DNA of 64,000 bases from DATCJA01 sp963814955 (GCA_963814955.1 CAWFEX010000015.1:434001-498000), one strand, 5' to 3'; shown: positions 1-9,551, numbered from the stretch's first letter. The notes: generated by a model from the letters alone, not told the origin. Translations and numbers: made by a program.

Positions 1-1915
1 GTGCTGCACCGCGATTTCGATGCCGCCCTGATGGGTGAACTTGAGGGCGTTGCTCAGCAGGTTGACGACAATCTGCTTCACCTTCTGTCGATCGCTGCGC
101 ACCGTCGGCGCCTGCGGCGCCAGCCTGGGTGAGACCGTCAACTTGGAGCGTCCGATCACCGGATCGAGCTCCGCCATCACCTCGGGCACGATCTCGTTCA
201 CGCTGAACTCGCTCAGCTGAATCGGCATCTTGCCTGCCTCGATGCGTGTGATGTCGAGAATCTCGTTGATGATCGTGAGCAGGTGACGTCCGTTCGAGTC
301 GATCCGCTGGAGCTGTCGCTTGGCCGCCGGTGACAGATCGCCCGCCACGCCCTGCAGCAGCATGTGCGTATAGCCCAGGATGGCATTCAACGGCGTTCTG
401 AACTCGTGCGACATGTTGGCGAGGAACTGCGACTTCAGCCGTGACGCCTGCTCCAGCTCGATCGCCTGGCGCCGGAGCAGCTCGTTCTGCGTGGCGAGCT
501 CGGCGGTCGCCGCCTGGACGCGCACCTGCAGTTCATCGGATGCCAGCTTCAGTTGTTCGTACAAACGCGCGCGCTCGAGCGCCTCACGCCGGTCGTGGAG
601 AATCGTGACGACCGCGGTCAGCTCGCCCGACTCGCTCTGGACCTTGCCGGCGATCGCTTCGACGGGATTGATTTCCGAGGTCGTTGGATTGAGAAGACCG
701 ATCTCGCCTCGGCGTATCTCGCCCGGTCCGGTCTCACCAAGCAGCAGTCCCGAGATGAACGATGAGAAATGCGCGTCGTTCGACTGCACGTTCCGTTCGG
801 CGCTTTCGGGCGCACCGGGCGGCACGGTGAACAGCTCCTCGGCGGGTGCGTTCATCAGCACCGTCTCGCCCGTCGAGTCGGTGACGACGATCGGGTCGGC
901 CACTGAATCGATGATCAGGTTCAATCGGTCGCGTTCGGCGCGCGCCGCGGCCTCCAGCACCCGCAGACGCTGATAGTTCTCTTCAATCTGCTCGGTCGCG
1001 CGGCGCAGGTCGGTAATGTTGCGCAGAACGGACACGATACCGGTCCCTTCGCGCGGATCTTCGACGGTGGAGCTCAACACCTCGAACAGCAGGTCCGAGC
1101 CTTCACTCGGATCGACGAGAAGCAGCTCGCGCGCCTCCGAACCGCCTTCAACGGCGCTGCGTGACAACGCCGCCGAAAAGAGCATGTTGTTCAGTTCAAC
1201 GGCGCGGCGTCGCCCTTCGCTTTCTTCTTCACTGGCGGCAAACAGCTTCTCGGCGCGCGCATTGGCTACAATCAGGCGGCCTTCGGTGTCGGTCAGGAGG
1301 ATCGGGTCCGTCACGGAGTTGATAATCGTGAAGAGCAACGCCCGCTCGCGACGCAGTTTGCGCACTTCCTCCGCCAGGCTGCCGCGGCCGCGAATCTGAT
1401 CGAGCTTCTGACCGAGAACGGTGGCAAGCCAGATGACGTCCGGAGACGGTTGCCCGGCCGGCCGGAGCAGCAGCAGGCCGACGCATTCGCCGTCGCTGTC
1501 GCGAACACCACGAAGGGGAATCACCACGAACGAACCGCCGCCGAGCAACGTCGACGGGGTCACCGGTGCCGCGCGATTGAGACGCTCGGGACGGACTATC
1601 GTCGGCCCTCTTGCCGAGAGGGCTTCAACGAGAGGGTCGTGGCCGTCCAGCGGCCACACGAACGGCTCCACATCGTCACTGGGGATACCATAGCCGGCGA
1701 TCCTGACGAATACACCGGCATCGCGATCCATGATGAGGCATGCCGATCGCTTGATCGCCGAGTGACGCGCGAGCCAATCGAGACTGGCGTGCGCGCAATG
1801 TGCGAGATCTTCGTGATGAATCGAGGAAGTACTCGAGCAACTCCAGCCGTGCGGCGTCGGGCACCGACGAAACGACAGGGCGCGACAATGTGCGCGCCGG
1901 CCGCAGCGGACTCAT
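1..1915 (-). CDS. PAS/GAF sensor histidine kinase, C-terminus beyond window, one frameshift
   Basis: Cytoplasmic-looking sensor kinase of more than 630 residues, cut at the left window edge. In order: a GAF-like N-terminal region, two PAS-type segments (each with a 'D.ILLTD..G' or 'DPIVVTDSTGE' signature), a coiled-coil linker, a HisKA domain with the phospho-acceptor His in 'NMSHEFRTPLNAILGY', and the start of the ATPase domain with an N-box ('VNLLSNALKFTHQGG'). No membrane segment is visible, so it probably senses an internal signal. The ATG at 1915 has a GGTGAGG just upstream. Near position 1820 one extra base (a C before GAAGATC) shifts the frame: 'LEYFLDSS' continues as 'EDLAHCA' one frame over; I treat this as a sequence error. 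It is the last gene of the gas-vesicle unit, 54 bases after gvpA, which suggests co-transcription. Its partner regulator is not in view. Confidence 0.85.
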
Positions 1916-1969
1916 TCCTCACCAACCATGGGGTATGGGGCGGACACGGCAACCCCCGCCCGTCATCGC

Positions 1970-2302
1970 TTATTGCCGGGTGCGCCGCCGCACCGCAGGA
2001 GCGCGAGGCGTCGTCGTGCCGCTTTCGATCTGTGCGCGCAGCGCCACGTTCTCGGCCGCCAGCTCCTCGTACGGCCGTGGAGCTTCGATGGCGGGGCGTG
2101 ACGCGGACGCGGCGGCCCCTACCGCCTCGGAGTACTTGAGGTAAGTGTCAATGGATGCCACTACGACCCTCGCCTCGACCGTGAGCAGGTCGATGCCGAC
2201 CAGTGACACACGAACCCACGCATCGATAACGATCCCTTTATCAAGTACGCGATCGAGGACATCGATAAGACTGGTCCCGCCTGCCGCGCGTTCAACGGCC
2301 AT
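1970..2302 (-). CDS. gvpA: Gas vesicle structural protein GvpA, with long hydrophilic tail
   Basis: Major shell protein of gas vesicles. Residues about 10-62 carry the whole GvpA core: 'LIDVLDRVLDKGIVIDAW', then 'VRVSLVGIDLLTVEARVV', then 'ASIDTYLKYSEAVG'. Usual GvpA proteins have about 70-75 residues; this one has 110, with an Ala/Pro-rich then charged helical tail ('EELAAENVALRAQI') and a basic end, so it could also be a GvpB/GvpS-like minor shell protein. It lies 29 bases downstream of the gvpJ-type gene and upstream of a sensor kinase. No gvpN, gvpF/L, gvpG or gvpK is seen inside the window; they may lie beyond the left edge. Family identity is very secure; whether vesicles are formed is unknown. 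Confidence 0.93.
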   Translation of the reverse strand: MAVERAAGGTSLIDVLDRVLDKGIVIDAWVRVSLVGIDLLTVEARVVVASIDTYLKYSEAVGAAASASRPAIEAPRPYEELAAENVALRAQIESGTTTPRAPAVRRRTRQ

Positions 2303-2331
2303 CGTGAATGCTCCTTAACGTGCCAAGTGAG

Positions 2332-2664
2332 TCAGCGCCCGCGCCGGCCGCGTGCCGGGCCGCGAGTGAGGCTGGCAACTCGTGTCTCGAGCAGCCGCAG
2401 CCGCTCGCGCAACTCAATGTTCTCCTGCAGCACCTGCTGACGACCCGGCGACAGGTGGCGATCGTATTTCCACCAGTCCAGTCCGATCTGCTCCGCTTTA
2501 TCGATGGAACAAATCATGAGGCGTATCCGGATCGTCAACAGCTCGACTTCGGCAAGCGACACCTTGATGTCGCCCGCCACGACGAGCCCCTTGTCGAGGA
2601 CGCGGTCCAGAACGTCAACCAGCCCAGCGCTGCCACGCGGACTTCCATGAACGTCGGTCGGCAT
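2332..2664 (-). CDS. gvpJ: Gas vesicle minor shell protein, GvpJ/GvpM type
   Basis: A second GvpA-superfamily protein, 110 residues from the ATG at 2664. Its core 'LVDVLDRVLDKGLVVAGD' and 'IKVSLAEVELLTIRIRLM' matches the GvpJ/GvpM/GvpS branch, which carries 'VVAGDI' where GvpA has 'VIDAWV'. It is followed by 'GLDWWKYD', typical of these minor proteins, and a charged helical tail with a basic end. GvpJ-type proteins are thought to help start vesicle assembly or shape the tips. An upstream in-frame extension to 2922 is rejected: it crosses the promoter and is not protein-like. First gene of the transcription unit that includes gvpA and the kinase. The exact branch (J, M or S) is uncertain. Confidence 0.88.
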   Translation of the reverse strand: MPTDVHGSPRGSAGLVDVLDRVLDKGLVVAGDIKVSLAEVELLTIRIRLMICSIDKAEQIGLDWWKYDRHLSPGRQQVLQENIELRERLRLLETRVASLTRGPARGRRGR

Positions 2665-2747
2665 GCAGAGGTTATCGCGCGCAGGTGCTGACTGTGTCAC
2701 GCGGCCGTGGACCAGCGTGGTCGTCGCGAACCCGCGCGAACGGAGGC

Positions 2748-2777
2748 AGTATATATAGCGCGTCGCCGTCCTAACAA
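2748..2777 (-). promoter_or_regulatory. Predicted sigma-70-type promoter of the gas-vesicle unit
   Basis: Read on the minus strand: TTGTTA (2777-2772), 18 bases, then TATACT (2753-2748), about 85 bases before the gvpJ-type start codon. The AT-rich TATATATACT stands out in a GC-rich background. The remaining sequence from 2778 to 3116, before YajQ, shows no gene. Confidence 0.55.
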
Positions 2778-3116
2778 GCCGCCGATCGTGAATTTTTTTC
2801 TCACCTAGCTCCTCTGTGGGCGCAATTGCCGAGCTTTGGACAGCTCCAGGCGGGCACAACGTGGACTTCGAATCGCAGCCACTAGTCCCCTTCCTATCGG
2901 AACGTGAGGCTACGGTGTGCACCTGGCGTCGTGACGGAGCCGCCCTCTTCAGCTCCCTCCCGAAGCCCAGAATTCGGTCCCCCGTCGCCGCCCGAGGACC
3001 GAGATGGTGACCCGAGTCCGGTGTTTGCGCCCTTTAGATCCATCGACTTGGCGCATGGTTGCCTTCAGCCGCCCGCACGCTGGTTTTCTCGGCGGCCGCG
3101 TTATGATTTTGCCCAA

Positions 3117-3620
3117 ATGGCGATCCAACCTTCCTTCGACGTCACATCGACCGTCGATCTTCAGGAAGTCGATAACGCACTGAACCAGGCGCGCAAGGAA
3201 GTGGCGCAGCGGTACGACTTCAAAGGTTCGAAAGCCTCAATCGAGTTCGACGCCAAGGAATCCAAGCTGGTGCTCATTGCCGACGACGAGTTCAAGCTCA
3301 ATGCGTTGTGGGAAATTCTGGTAACCCGTCTGGTCCGGCGCAACGTGCCGACCAAGAATCTCACTCGCGGCAATGCAGAGCCTGCAGCGAACACCACGGT
3401 TCGTCAGGAGGTCGCGCTTCAGCAGGGCATAGACTCCGAAAAAGCACGCGACATCGTGAAGTTCATCAAGGATGCCAAATTGAAGAAGGTGCAGGCCGCC
3501 ATCCAGGGCGATCAGCTGCGCATCACCTCTCCGTCGAAAGACGACCTGCAGGAGGTCATGCGTCTGCTTCGAGAGCAGGATTTTGGCGTGGCGTTGCAGT
3601 TCGGCAATTACCGCGGATAG
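3117..3620 (+). CDS. yajQ: YajQ family nucleotide-binding protein
   Basis: 167-residue cytoplasmic protein that matches YajQ from end to end: 'PSFDVTSTVDLQEVDNAL' at the start, 'QRYDFKGSKASIEF' and 'LTRGNAEPA' in the middle, and the terminal 'REQDFGVALQFGNYRG'. YajQ proteins bind nucleotides, and some members are cyclic-di-GMP receptors acting with transcription factors. The start ATG at 3117 gives the family N-terminus; the open frame runs further upstream, but that part is Pro/Arg-rich and not conserved-looking. It is a single gene, closed by the hairpin at 3632-3672. Confidence 0.93.
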   Translation: MAIQPSFDVTSTVDLQEVDNALNQARKEVAQRYDFKGSKASIEFDAKESKLVLIADDEFKLNALWEILVTRLVRRNVPTKNLTRGNAEPAANTTVRQEVALQQGIDSEKARDIVKFIKDAKLKKVQAAIQGDQLRITSPSKDDLQEVMRLLREQDFGVALQFGNYRG

Positions 3621-3631
3621 GGCCGGACCTT

Positions 3632-3672
3632 GTAGGACCGACCTCGAGGTCGGTCCCTACTTTTTCTTTTTT
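3632..3672. repeat. GTAG-bordered palindrome followed by T-rich tract; likely terminator
   Basis: Perfect 9-bp stem GGACCGACC / GGTCGGTCC around TCGA, bordered by GTAG and CTAC, then a T-rich run in the plus direction. It fits a rho-independent terminator for yajQ. On the minus strand the bordering GTAG supplies the TAG stop of the neighbouring DUF4956 gene. Same architecture as the dispersed TGAA/TTCA-loop palindromes elsewhere in the window. Confidence 0.75.
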
Positions 3673-4337
3673 TCCTCCCACGACACTTCCGTCTCGTTGC
3701 CCTTCTGCAACTGGAGGATTGCATTGGCGATGCGATCGGTCCGCACCGACAGCGGCAGTTCCGCCTCGTAAACGAGATCCTTCGCGCCGGCGCTTCGCAG
3801 CTCGAAGCGGATGTTGGATCGGCGAAGGACGGCTTCGACTTCCGGACGCAGTGCCGCCGGGTCCGGCGCCACCACCTTCAGGTCGAACGTCTTTCGCTGC
3901 TCCGGTTCCAGCGATTCCACGACCCAGAGGATGGCGAGGATGAAAAGTGTGGAGAAGAGCGCCAGACCGTACAACTCCACGCCAGCGCAGAGCCCTACGG
4001 TCAACGTGGCGAGCATGACGACGGCGTCCTTTGGATCGGCAATTTTCGCGCGATATCGAATCAGGCTCGCCACGCCGACGATTCCGAAGGCCCGGGCGAG
4101 GCTGCTGCCGACGATCAACATGACGACGGCGCCGACGATCGCGAGGATGATTTGTGTCTGAATCACGGGCGCCGACCGGGCGGGAGTGCCGCTCCGGCGC
4201 GGTCGGAAGGCGAGTGCCGCACCAAGGCCGGCCGCGAGCGGCAGCGCAATGAGCGCCCTGGCCACCATCGCGGCGTGAGCCTCCAGGACGTCAGGAATAT
4301 ACGAGGAGAACTCGGGCGGCAGCCCCTGCTCCGGCAT
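3657..4337 (-). CDS. DUF4956/MgtC-like integral membrane protein
   Basis: 226 residues. After a first hydrophobic segment (about 22-45) come three or four membrane segments containing the motif block 'ARAFGIVGVASLIRYRAK' and 'IADPKDAVVMLATLTVGL', characteristic of DUF4956 and related MgtC-type proteins. About 90 soluble residues follow, ending in a lysine run. The role is unknown; relatives are linked to polyphosphate or ion handling, but nothing here shows that. Its ATG overlaps the TGA of the upstream lipoprotein gene (TGATG), so the two are translationally coupled. The stop codon lies in the border of an intergenic palindrome. Confidence 0.7.
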   Translation of the reverse strand: MPEQGLPPEFSSYIPDVLEAHAAMVARALIALPLAAGLGAALAFRPRRSGTPARSAPVIQTQIILAIVGAVVMLIVGSSLARAFGIVGVASLIRYRAKIADPKDAVVMLATLTVGLCAGVELYGLALFSTLFILAILWVVESLEPEQRKTFDLKVVAPDPAALRPEVEAVLRRSNIRFELRSAGAKDLVYEAELPLSVRTDRIANAILQLQKGNETEVSWEEKKKK

Positions 4338-5311
4338 CAGCGTGATTCGGCGTCGTCGAGCTGTCGGCGATCAACGCTCAGGGAGCTGCCGTCGGCGATT
4401 TTTTCCTTGATACGGCGGATGAACCGCTCGGCAATCGGCGCCGCGTAATTGGCGGCGCGGAATGCATCCCGCCATTGTGCGTCGGTCAAACCCTGCATCT
4501 GGCCCGCTGCCCACTTTACATCTTCCGGCCCGATCATCGACAGCAGGTTCTGATGGCGGCCGTCGTAGTCGAGCTCAATCTCTCCTCCGGCGACGCGCTC
4601 GATGAAGCTTTCGCGCTCGAACCCCTCGAGCCAGTTGCGGCGCGGAAACAGCTTGCCGGTTTCGCCCAGCGCAGCGCCGAGGTCACGAACAACGTGCCAG
4701 CGAGATGCGCCGTCCAAGGGTGGGTCCACCTCGTAGATGCTGTTGTTCGAATCCTTCAGATCCGTGCTGTTCAGCATGAGCAGCACCACGAGGAGTCCTT
4801 TCAGTTCGCGAGTACCGCTGAACGGGTTGTCCGCCCAGCTCCACGTTTCTTCGGCGCGCACCAGATTCTTGAACTTCGGCCGGAACCGCGCTTCGCTCAC
4901 CACGGTGGAGTGGCCGTTGCCGTCATCGAGCCGCCACGACGGCAGGTAGTAGATCGGCGGCTGATGGTAACCGAGTCCCCACAGAATGCGAGACAGCACT
5001 ACCTCGGTTTGGGCTTCCGGTCCGATCTTGGCACTCCATTCCACGCCGTCTGGACCGATCACGTCGTAGCTGACGCTGAAGCCGGTCGCGTCTTTGGCTT
5101 TCAGCTTGTACGTCGCGTCGGGAGCCGGCGCGGATTGCCGGCCGCCGATGCCCCAGAACAGATCGCGAGGCGAATCTCCCGGATCGACACGCAGCTGTGC
5201 GAGGACAGCTGGCGATACCGGACTCCGCGGCGTCACGACCACAGTGCGACCACCGCATGCCATGGCAATACAGGCCAACGACAGTACGGTTGAGGCGGCT
5301 CGAAACCTCAT
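4337..5311 (-). CDS. Predicted lipoprotein of unknown function, possibly kinase-like fold
   Basis: 324 residues from the ATG at 5311. The N-terminus is a lipoprotein signal with lipobox around 'LACIAMACGG'. The body contains 'KGLLVVLLMLNSTDLKDSNN' and 'WHVVRDLGAALGE', a spacing that recalls the catalytic and metal-binding segments of protein-kinase-like or HipA-like folds; this is a weak inference. I do not recognise a named family. It is transcribed divergently from treY, with only 64 bases between start codons, and overlaps the DUF4956 gene downstream. Confidence 0.6.
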   Translation of the reverse strand: MRFRAASTVLSLACIAMACGGRTVVVTPRSPVSPAVLAQLRVDPGDSPRDLFWGIGGRQSAPAPDATYKLKAKDATGFSVSYDVIGPDGVEWSAKIGPEAQTEVVLSRILWGLGYHQPPIYYLPSWRLDDGNGHSTVVSEARFRPKFKNLVRAEETWSWADNPFSGTRELKGLLVVLLMLNSTDLKDSNNSIYEVDPPLDGASRWHVVRDLGAALGETGKLFPRRNWLEGFERESFIERVAGGEIELDYDGRHQNLLSMIGPEDVKWAAGQMQGLTDAQWRDAFRAANYAAPIAERFIRRIKEKIADGSSLSVDRRQLDDAESR

Positions 5312-5375
5312 CGACCCTGAACGGAGCAATCGACATACCAGCACGGCACTCGTCTTGCGTTCGTGAAGCTCGACA

Positions 5376-8300
5376 ATGACATCGCCTGCGATACCCGTTG
5401 CGACGTACAGGTTGCAACTCAATTCGACGTTCACGTTCGACGCGGCAACGGAGATCGTCGACTACCTGGACGCACTCGGCGTGTCGCACTGCTACGCGTC
5501 GAGCTATCTGAAGGCCGTGCCTGGCAGCGCCCATGGCTACGACGTGACGGATCCTTCACAGCTCAACCCCGAAATCGGCGACGAGCCCGCGTATTGGCGA
5601 TGGATCGATACGCTTCGGCGCCACGAGATGGCGCACATTCTCGATCTGGTACCCAACCACATGGGCATTGCGCGTTCGGCCAACCCGTGGTGGCAGGACG
5701 TGCTCGAAAACGGACCGAGCTCGCGGTATGCCGCGGTCTTCGATATCGACTGGAATCCGTTGAAACCGGAGCTCGCGAACAAAGTCCTCGTACCGATTCT
5801 GGGCGATTCGTACGGCGCCGTGCTGGAACGCCAGGAGATGCGGCTCGAGTACGCCGACGGGGCGTTCCGTGTCAGTTACGGCGACAACAGACTGCCCATC
5901 GCACCCGGTACCTACAATCAGATCCTTGGCACCGGAAGCGGCGTGCTCCTCGACGTGCTCGGCATCGACAGCGATGAGGCCATGGAGTTTCTCAGCATCA
6001 TGACGGCGATCCGGCATCTGCCGAGCCGCAACACAGACGATCCAGAGCTGCGCGCCGAGAGCGATCGCGAAAAGGAAGTGATCAAGCGGCGCGTGGCCGC
6101 CCTCAGCCAGCGATCGGCCCAGGTGCGCGATCACATTGCGCGCGTCGTGGACATTTTCAACGGGCAAAAAGGGCAACCGGACAGCTTCGACCGCCTCGAC
6201 CGGCTGCTGTCATCGCAGGCCTACCGACCGGCGCATTGGCGCGTTGCGGCCGAACAGATCAACTACCGGCGCTTCTTCGACATCAACGACCTCGCCGCCA
6301 TCCGGATGGAGGACAGCGACGTTTTCGAGCGGGTGCATGCGTACGTATTCGATCTGATCCGGCGAGGCGCCATCGACGGCCTGCGCATCGATCATGTCGA
6401 TGGCCTCTACGATCCCGGCGATTACCTGCAGCGGCTGCAGGCCCGGGCGCAGACCGTCCGTCCTGATTTGTATTCGAACGACCGGCCGCTTCATGTCGTC
6501 GTCGAGAAGATCCTGGAGGCTGGCGAAGAGCTGCCGCAATGGCCCGTCGCCGGCACCACCGGCTACGACTTTCTTGCACAGGCGAACGGGCTTTTCGTGG
6601 ATCAACGCAATGAAGCGGCGTTGAACAGCGTCTACGAGCGCTTCACTCGCGGGCGTGCCCGCTTCCGGGACCTTGCGTATCAAGGCAAGGAGCTCGTGCT
6701 GCGCTTCAGCATGGCGAGCGAACTGAACGTGCTGGCGCATGCCCTCAATCGCTTCTCGGAACGCAGCCGATACGTTCGCGACTTCACATTGAACAGCCTC
6801 ACGCACGCGATCCGCGAGATCATCGCGTGCTTCCCCGTCTACCGCACTTACGTGAACCCACGCGAGCCGGTCAGCGAGCGCGACCGCGAGTATGTCGAGC
6901 GGGCGACGCTCGAGGCCAAGCGTCGGAACCCGCATCAGCCGGCGGCGGTCTTCGACTTCGTACGCGATCTGCTCCTCAAGCGCGCTGATTACATCGGCGA
7001 CACCGGTCGCGAGGACCAGATGCGCTTCGTCGGCAAGTTCCAGCAGGTGACCAGCCCGGTCACGGCCAAAGGCATCGAAGACACCGCTTTGTACGTGTAC
7101 AACCGGCTGACGTCGCTCAACGAGGTCGGCAGCGAGCCGAGCCAGTTCGGCGTATCGGCCGACACGCTGCACCGATGGCTCGCCGACCGCGCTTCACGCT
7201 GGCCGCATGGCCTGTCCGCTACGTCGACACACGACTCGAAGCGAAGCGAAGACGTCCGCGCGCGTCTGAACGTGCTGTCGGAGCTGCCGGGCGCATGGAA
7301 GCAGGCAGTGTCGCAGTGGGCACGACTGAATGGCCGCGGCCGCTCGGTGATTCACGGCCAATCGTACCCGACCCGGAACGAGGAATACCTGTTGTACCAG
7401 ACGCTCCTGGGCAGCTGGCCGCTGATGCGAATGTCACCGGCAGAGGAGCGAGGCTACCGCGAACGGATCGTGGCCTACATGCTGAAGGCGATGCGCGAAG
7501 CGAAACAATTCACGAGCTGGCTGAACCCGAGCCAGCCGCACGAGGACGCCATGACGCGCTTCCTGGAATTCACGCTCGCGCCGGAGAACACCTCGTTCAG
7601 AGATGCCTTCGTGCCTTTCCAGGAACGCATCGCGCGATACGGACTCTATAATTCGCTTGCGCACGTGGCGTTGAAGATTGGCGCACCCGGTGTGCCCGAT
7701 TTCTACCAGGGAACGGAGCTCTGGGACTTCAGCCTTGTCGATCCCGACAATCGGCGTCCCGTGGATTTCGTTCGTCGCCGTACGCTCCTCGAAGAGCTCG
7801 ATGCGGCGATTCAGGAGCAGGGTGCCACCGAGCTCGCCGCACGGCTCGCCATCGACCCGCGCGACGACCGGACCAAGCTCTTTGCGACCAGCATGCTGCT
7901 TCGCTTTCGGCGCGCGCATCTGACACTGTTTCAGTCGGGCATGTATCACCCGCTCGCTGTCGAGGGCATCGGCCGCGACCATCTCTTCGCGTTCGCCCGC
8001 ACCGATGGGCGGCAGCTCGTTGTCGTCGTGGTTCCACGGCTGATTGCATCGCTCCTGCCTGACGCCGAGGTGGCACCCATCGGCGAGCGGGTATGGGGTG
8101 ACACGCGGGTCGAGCTGCCGTTCAACGGCCCAGCCAGCTATCGACACGTCCTCACAGAGCAGTGCGTTCGCGCCTGTCCCGACAAACCCGCCGACCTGGC
8201 CTCCGGCAATCGATCGCGACGCTTCGGGCAGGATCGACGAGCGCTCCGTGCGGCGGACATCTTTTCGCATTTTCCTGTCGCGTTCCTCGAAGGCCGCTGA
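5376..8300 (+). CDS. treY: Maltooligosyl trehalose synthase
   Basis: 974 residues, complete. Cytoplasmic GH13 enzyme that rearranges the reducing-end alpha-1,4 bond of maltodextrins to alpha-1,1, the first step of TreY/TreZ trehalose synthesis. Family signatures: N-terminal 'PVATYRLQLNSTFTF', 'GSAHGYDVTDPSQLNPEIG', 'LDLVPNHMGI', catalytic-region 'GLRIDHVDGLYDPG', 'TTGYDFLAQANGLFVD', 'TSPVTAKGIEDTALY', 'STHDSKRSEDVRARLNVLSE' and 'GVPDFYQGTELWDFSLVDPD'. No treZ is adjacent; the next gene follows with no gap. TreZ or a debranching enzyme must be elsewhere if the pathway is complete. Confidence 0.95.
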   Translation: MTSPAIPVATYRLQLNSTFTFDAATEIVDYLDALGVSHCYASSYLKAVPGSAHGYDVTDPSQLNPEIGDEPAYWRWIDTLRRHEMAHILDLVPNHMGIARSANPWWQDVLENGPSSRYAAVFDIDWNPLKPELANKVLVPILGDSYGAVLERQEMRLEYADGAFRVSYGDNRLPIAPGTYNQILGTGSGVLLDVLGIDSDEAMEFLSIMTAIRHLPSRNTDDPELRAESDREKEVIKRRVAALSQRSAQVRDHIARVVDIFNGQKGQPDSFDRLDRLLSSQAYRPAHWRVAAEQINYRRFFDINDLAAIRMEDSDVFERVHAYVFDLIRRGAIDGLRIDHVDGLYDPGDYLQRLQARAQTVRPDLYSNDRPLHVVVEKILEAGEELPQWPVAGTTGYDFLAQANGLFVDQRNEAALNSVYERFTRGRARFRDLAYQGKELVLRFSMASELNVLAHALNRFSERSRYVRDFTLNSLTHAIREIIACFPVYRTYVNPREPVSERDREYVERATLEAKRRNPHQPAAVFDFVRDLLLKRADYIGDTGREDQMRFVGKFQQVTSPVTAKGIEDTALYVYNRLTSLNEVGSEPSQFGVSADTLHRWLADRASRWPHGLSATSTHDSKRSEDVRARLNVLSELPGAWKQAVSQWARLNGRGRSVIHGQSYPTRNEEYLLYQTLLGSWPLMRMSPAEERGYRERIVAYMLKAMREAKQFTSWLNPSQPHEDAMTRFLEFTLAPENTSFRDAFVPFQERIARYGLYNSLAHVALKIGAPGVPDFYQGTELWDFSLVDPDNRRPVDFVRRRTLLEELDAAIQEQGATELAARLAIDPRDDRTKLFATSMLLRFRRAHLTLFQSGMYHPLAVEGIGRDHLFAFARTDGRQLVVVVVPRLIASLLPDAEVAPIGERVWGDTRVELPFNGPASYRHVLTEQCVRACPDKPADLASGNRSRRFGQDRRALRAADIFSHFPVAFLEGR

Positions 8301-9551
8301 GTGGAATGGATCATCATCGTCGTGGCGGGGCTCGTGTGGTTCACGTTCGTCACCCTGTTCACGCCTCGAATTGACTATCGCGTCACCAACCCGCTGCGGC
8401 CCGATAGCGCCGAGTTCGTTCACATCGTCCAGACCACGTGCCAGGCCATCGTCCACGGTCACAACAGCGTCGAAATACTCACGAACGGCGCGCAGTTTTA
8501 TCCCGCCATGCGCGACGCGATTCAGAGCGCGGAAGGGTCGATCAATATCGAGGCTTACATTTTCGAGCCGGGTGAGGCGGTCGGCATGCTCGTCGACGCG
8601 ATGGTCGAGCGCGCGCGTGCGGGCGTGCAGGTTCGTTTGGTGCTCGATGCGATTGGGAGCGCGGCGATGGGTGGTGTACAGGCACGCCGCCTGCGTGATG
8701 CCGGCTGCGAGGTGCGTTTCTATCAGCCCCTCACGTGGTACCGCCTCCACCGCCTGAACAACCGGACCCACCGCGAGCTGCTCATCGTTGACGGCCGGAT
8801 TGCATTTACGGGCGGCGCCGGCGTCGCCGACTGGTGGCTCAGACCGTTCGACAAAGAGCCTGCGTGGCGAGACACGATGGCGCGAATCGAGGGGCCTATC
8901 GTCACCGCCTTGCAAGGCGTCTTTGCCGAGAACTGGCTCGAATGCTGCGGAGAGATTCTGACCTCGCCACGCGACTGGCCCGGGCTCGCACCGGCGGGCA
9001 CGACCGATGCGATGCTCGTCAAGAGCTCTCCGTCAGACCGTGCAACCGTCTCGCGCGTGGTGTTCCAGATGCTCATCGACGGTGCCGTGTCCGACATCGA
9101 CATCAGCACGCCGTATTTCCTGCCCGACCGCGCGTTGCGGCGCTCGCTGTCTGCGGCCGCACGTCGTGGCGTGCGCGTCCGCGTCATCGTGCCGGGCCCC
9201 GTCACCGACCAGCGGTTCGTCCGCCTGGCCAGCCGGCGGCTGTACGGCGAACTGCTCGATAACGGCGTCCACATCCACGAATACCGTCCGTCCATGACGC
9301 ACGTCAAAGCGCTGCTCGTCGACGGCACCTGGGCGCTCATCGGCACCACCAATGTGGACAACCGGTCGTTCGAACACAACGACGAAGTGAATGTTGCCTT
9401 CCGTGACAGGGCGGTGCACGCGCGGCTGCGCCGCGACTTCGAGTCGGATCTAGCCGCCAGCGATGAGATCACCCTCGACAGCTGGAAGCGACGGCCGTGG
9501 CTCGAGAAGCTCCTCGGGCGCGTCGCCTGGATCCTGGAACGTCAGCAGTAG
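8301..9551 (+). CDS. Cardiolipin synthase-like phospholipase D family protein
   Basis: 416 residues starting at GTG 8301, directly after the treY stop (TGAGTG), so translation is probably coupled. One N-terminal membrane segment ('IIIVVAGLVWFTFVTLF'), then two PLD catalytic motifs of HKD type: a first degenerate-looking 'NNRTHRELLIVDGRIAFTGG' and a second 'MTHVKALLVDGTWALIGTT' followed by 'NVDNRSFEHNDEVNV', which is characteristic of bacterial cardiolipin synthases. In the first motif H-x-E/K is HREL rather than HxK, so activity there is less certain. Acts at the inner membrane on phosphatidylglycerol if it is a true Cls. The link to treY is unexplained. Confidence 0.85.
   Translation: MEWIIIVVAGLVWFTFVTLFTPRIDYRVTNPLRPDSAEFVHIVQTTCQAIVHGHNSVEILTNGAQFYPAMRDAIQSAEGSINIEAYIFEPGEAVGMLVDAMVERARAGVQVRLVLDAIGSAAMGGVQARRLRDAGCEVRFYQPLTWYRLHRLNNRTHRELLIVDGRIAFTGGAGVADWWLRPFDKEPAWRDTMARIEGPIVTALQGVFAENWLECCGEILTSPRDWPGLAPAGTTDAMLVKSSPSDRATVSRVVFQMLIDGAVSDIDISTPYFLPDRALRRSLSAAARRGVRVRVIVPGPVTDQRFVRLASRRLYGELLDNGVHIHEYRPSMTHVKALLVDGTWALIGTTNVDNRSFEHNDEVNVAFRDRAVHARLRRDFESDLAASDEITLDSWKRRPWLEKLLGRVAWILERQQ

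Noticed and set aside
2665..2922. N-terminal extension of the gvpJ-type protein
   Set aside because: The in-frame extension crosses a good promoter, lacks any GvpA-like sequence and has no ribosome-binding site; ATG 2664 gives the family N-terminus.
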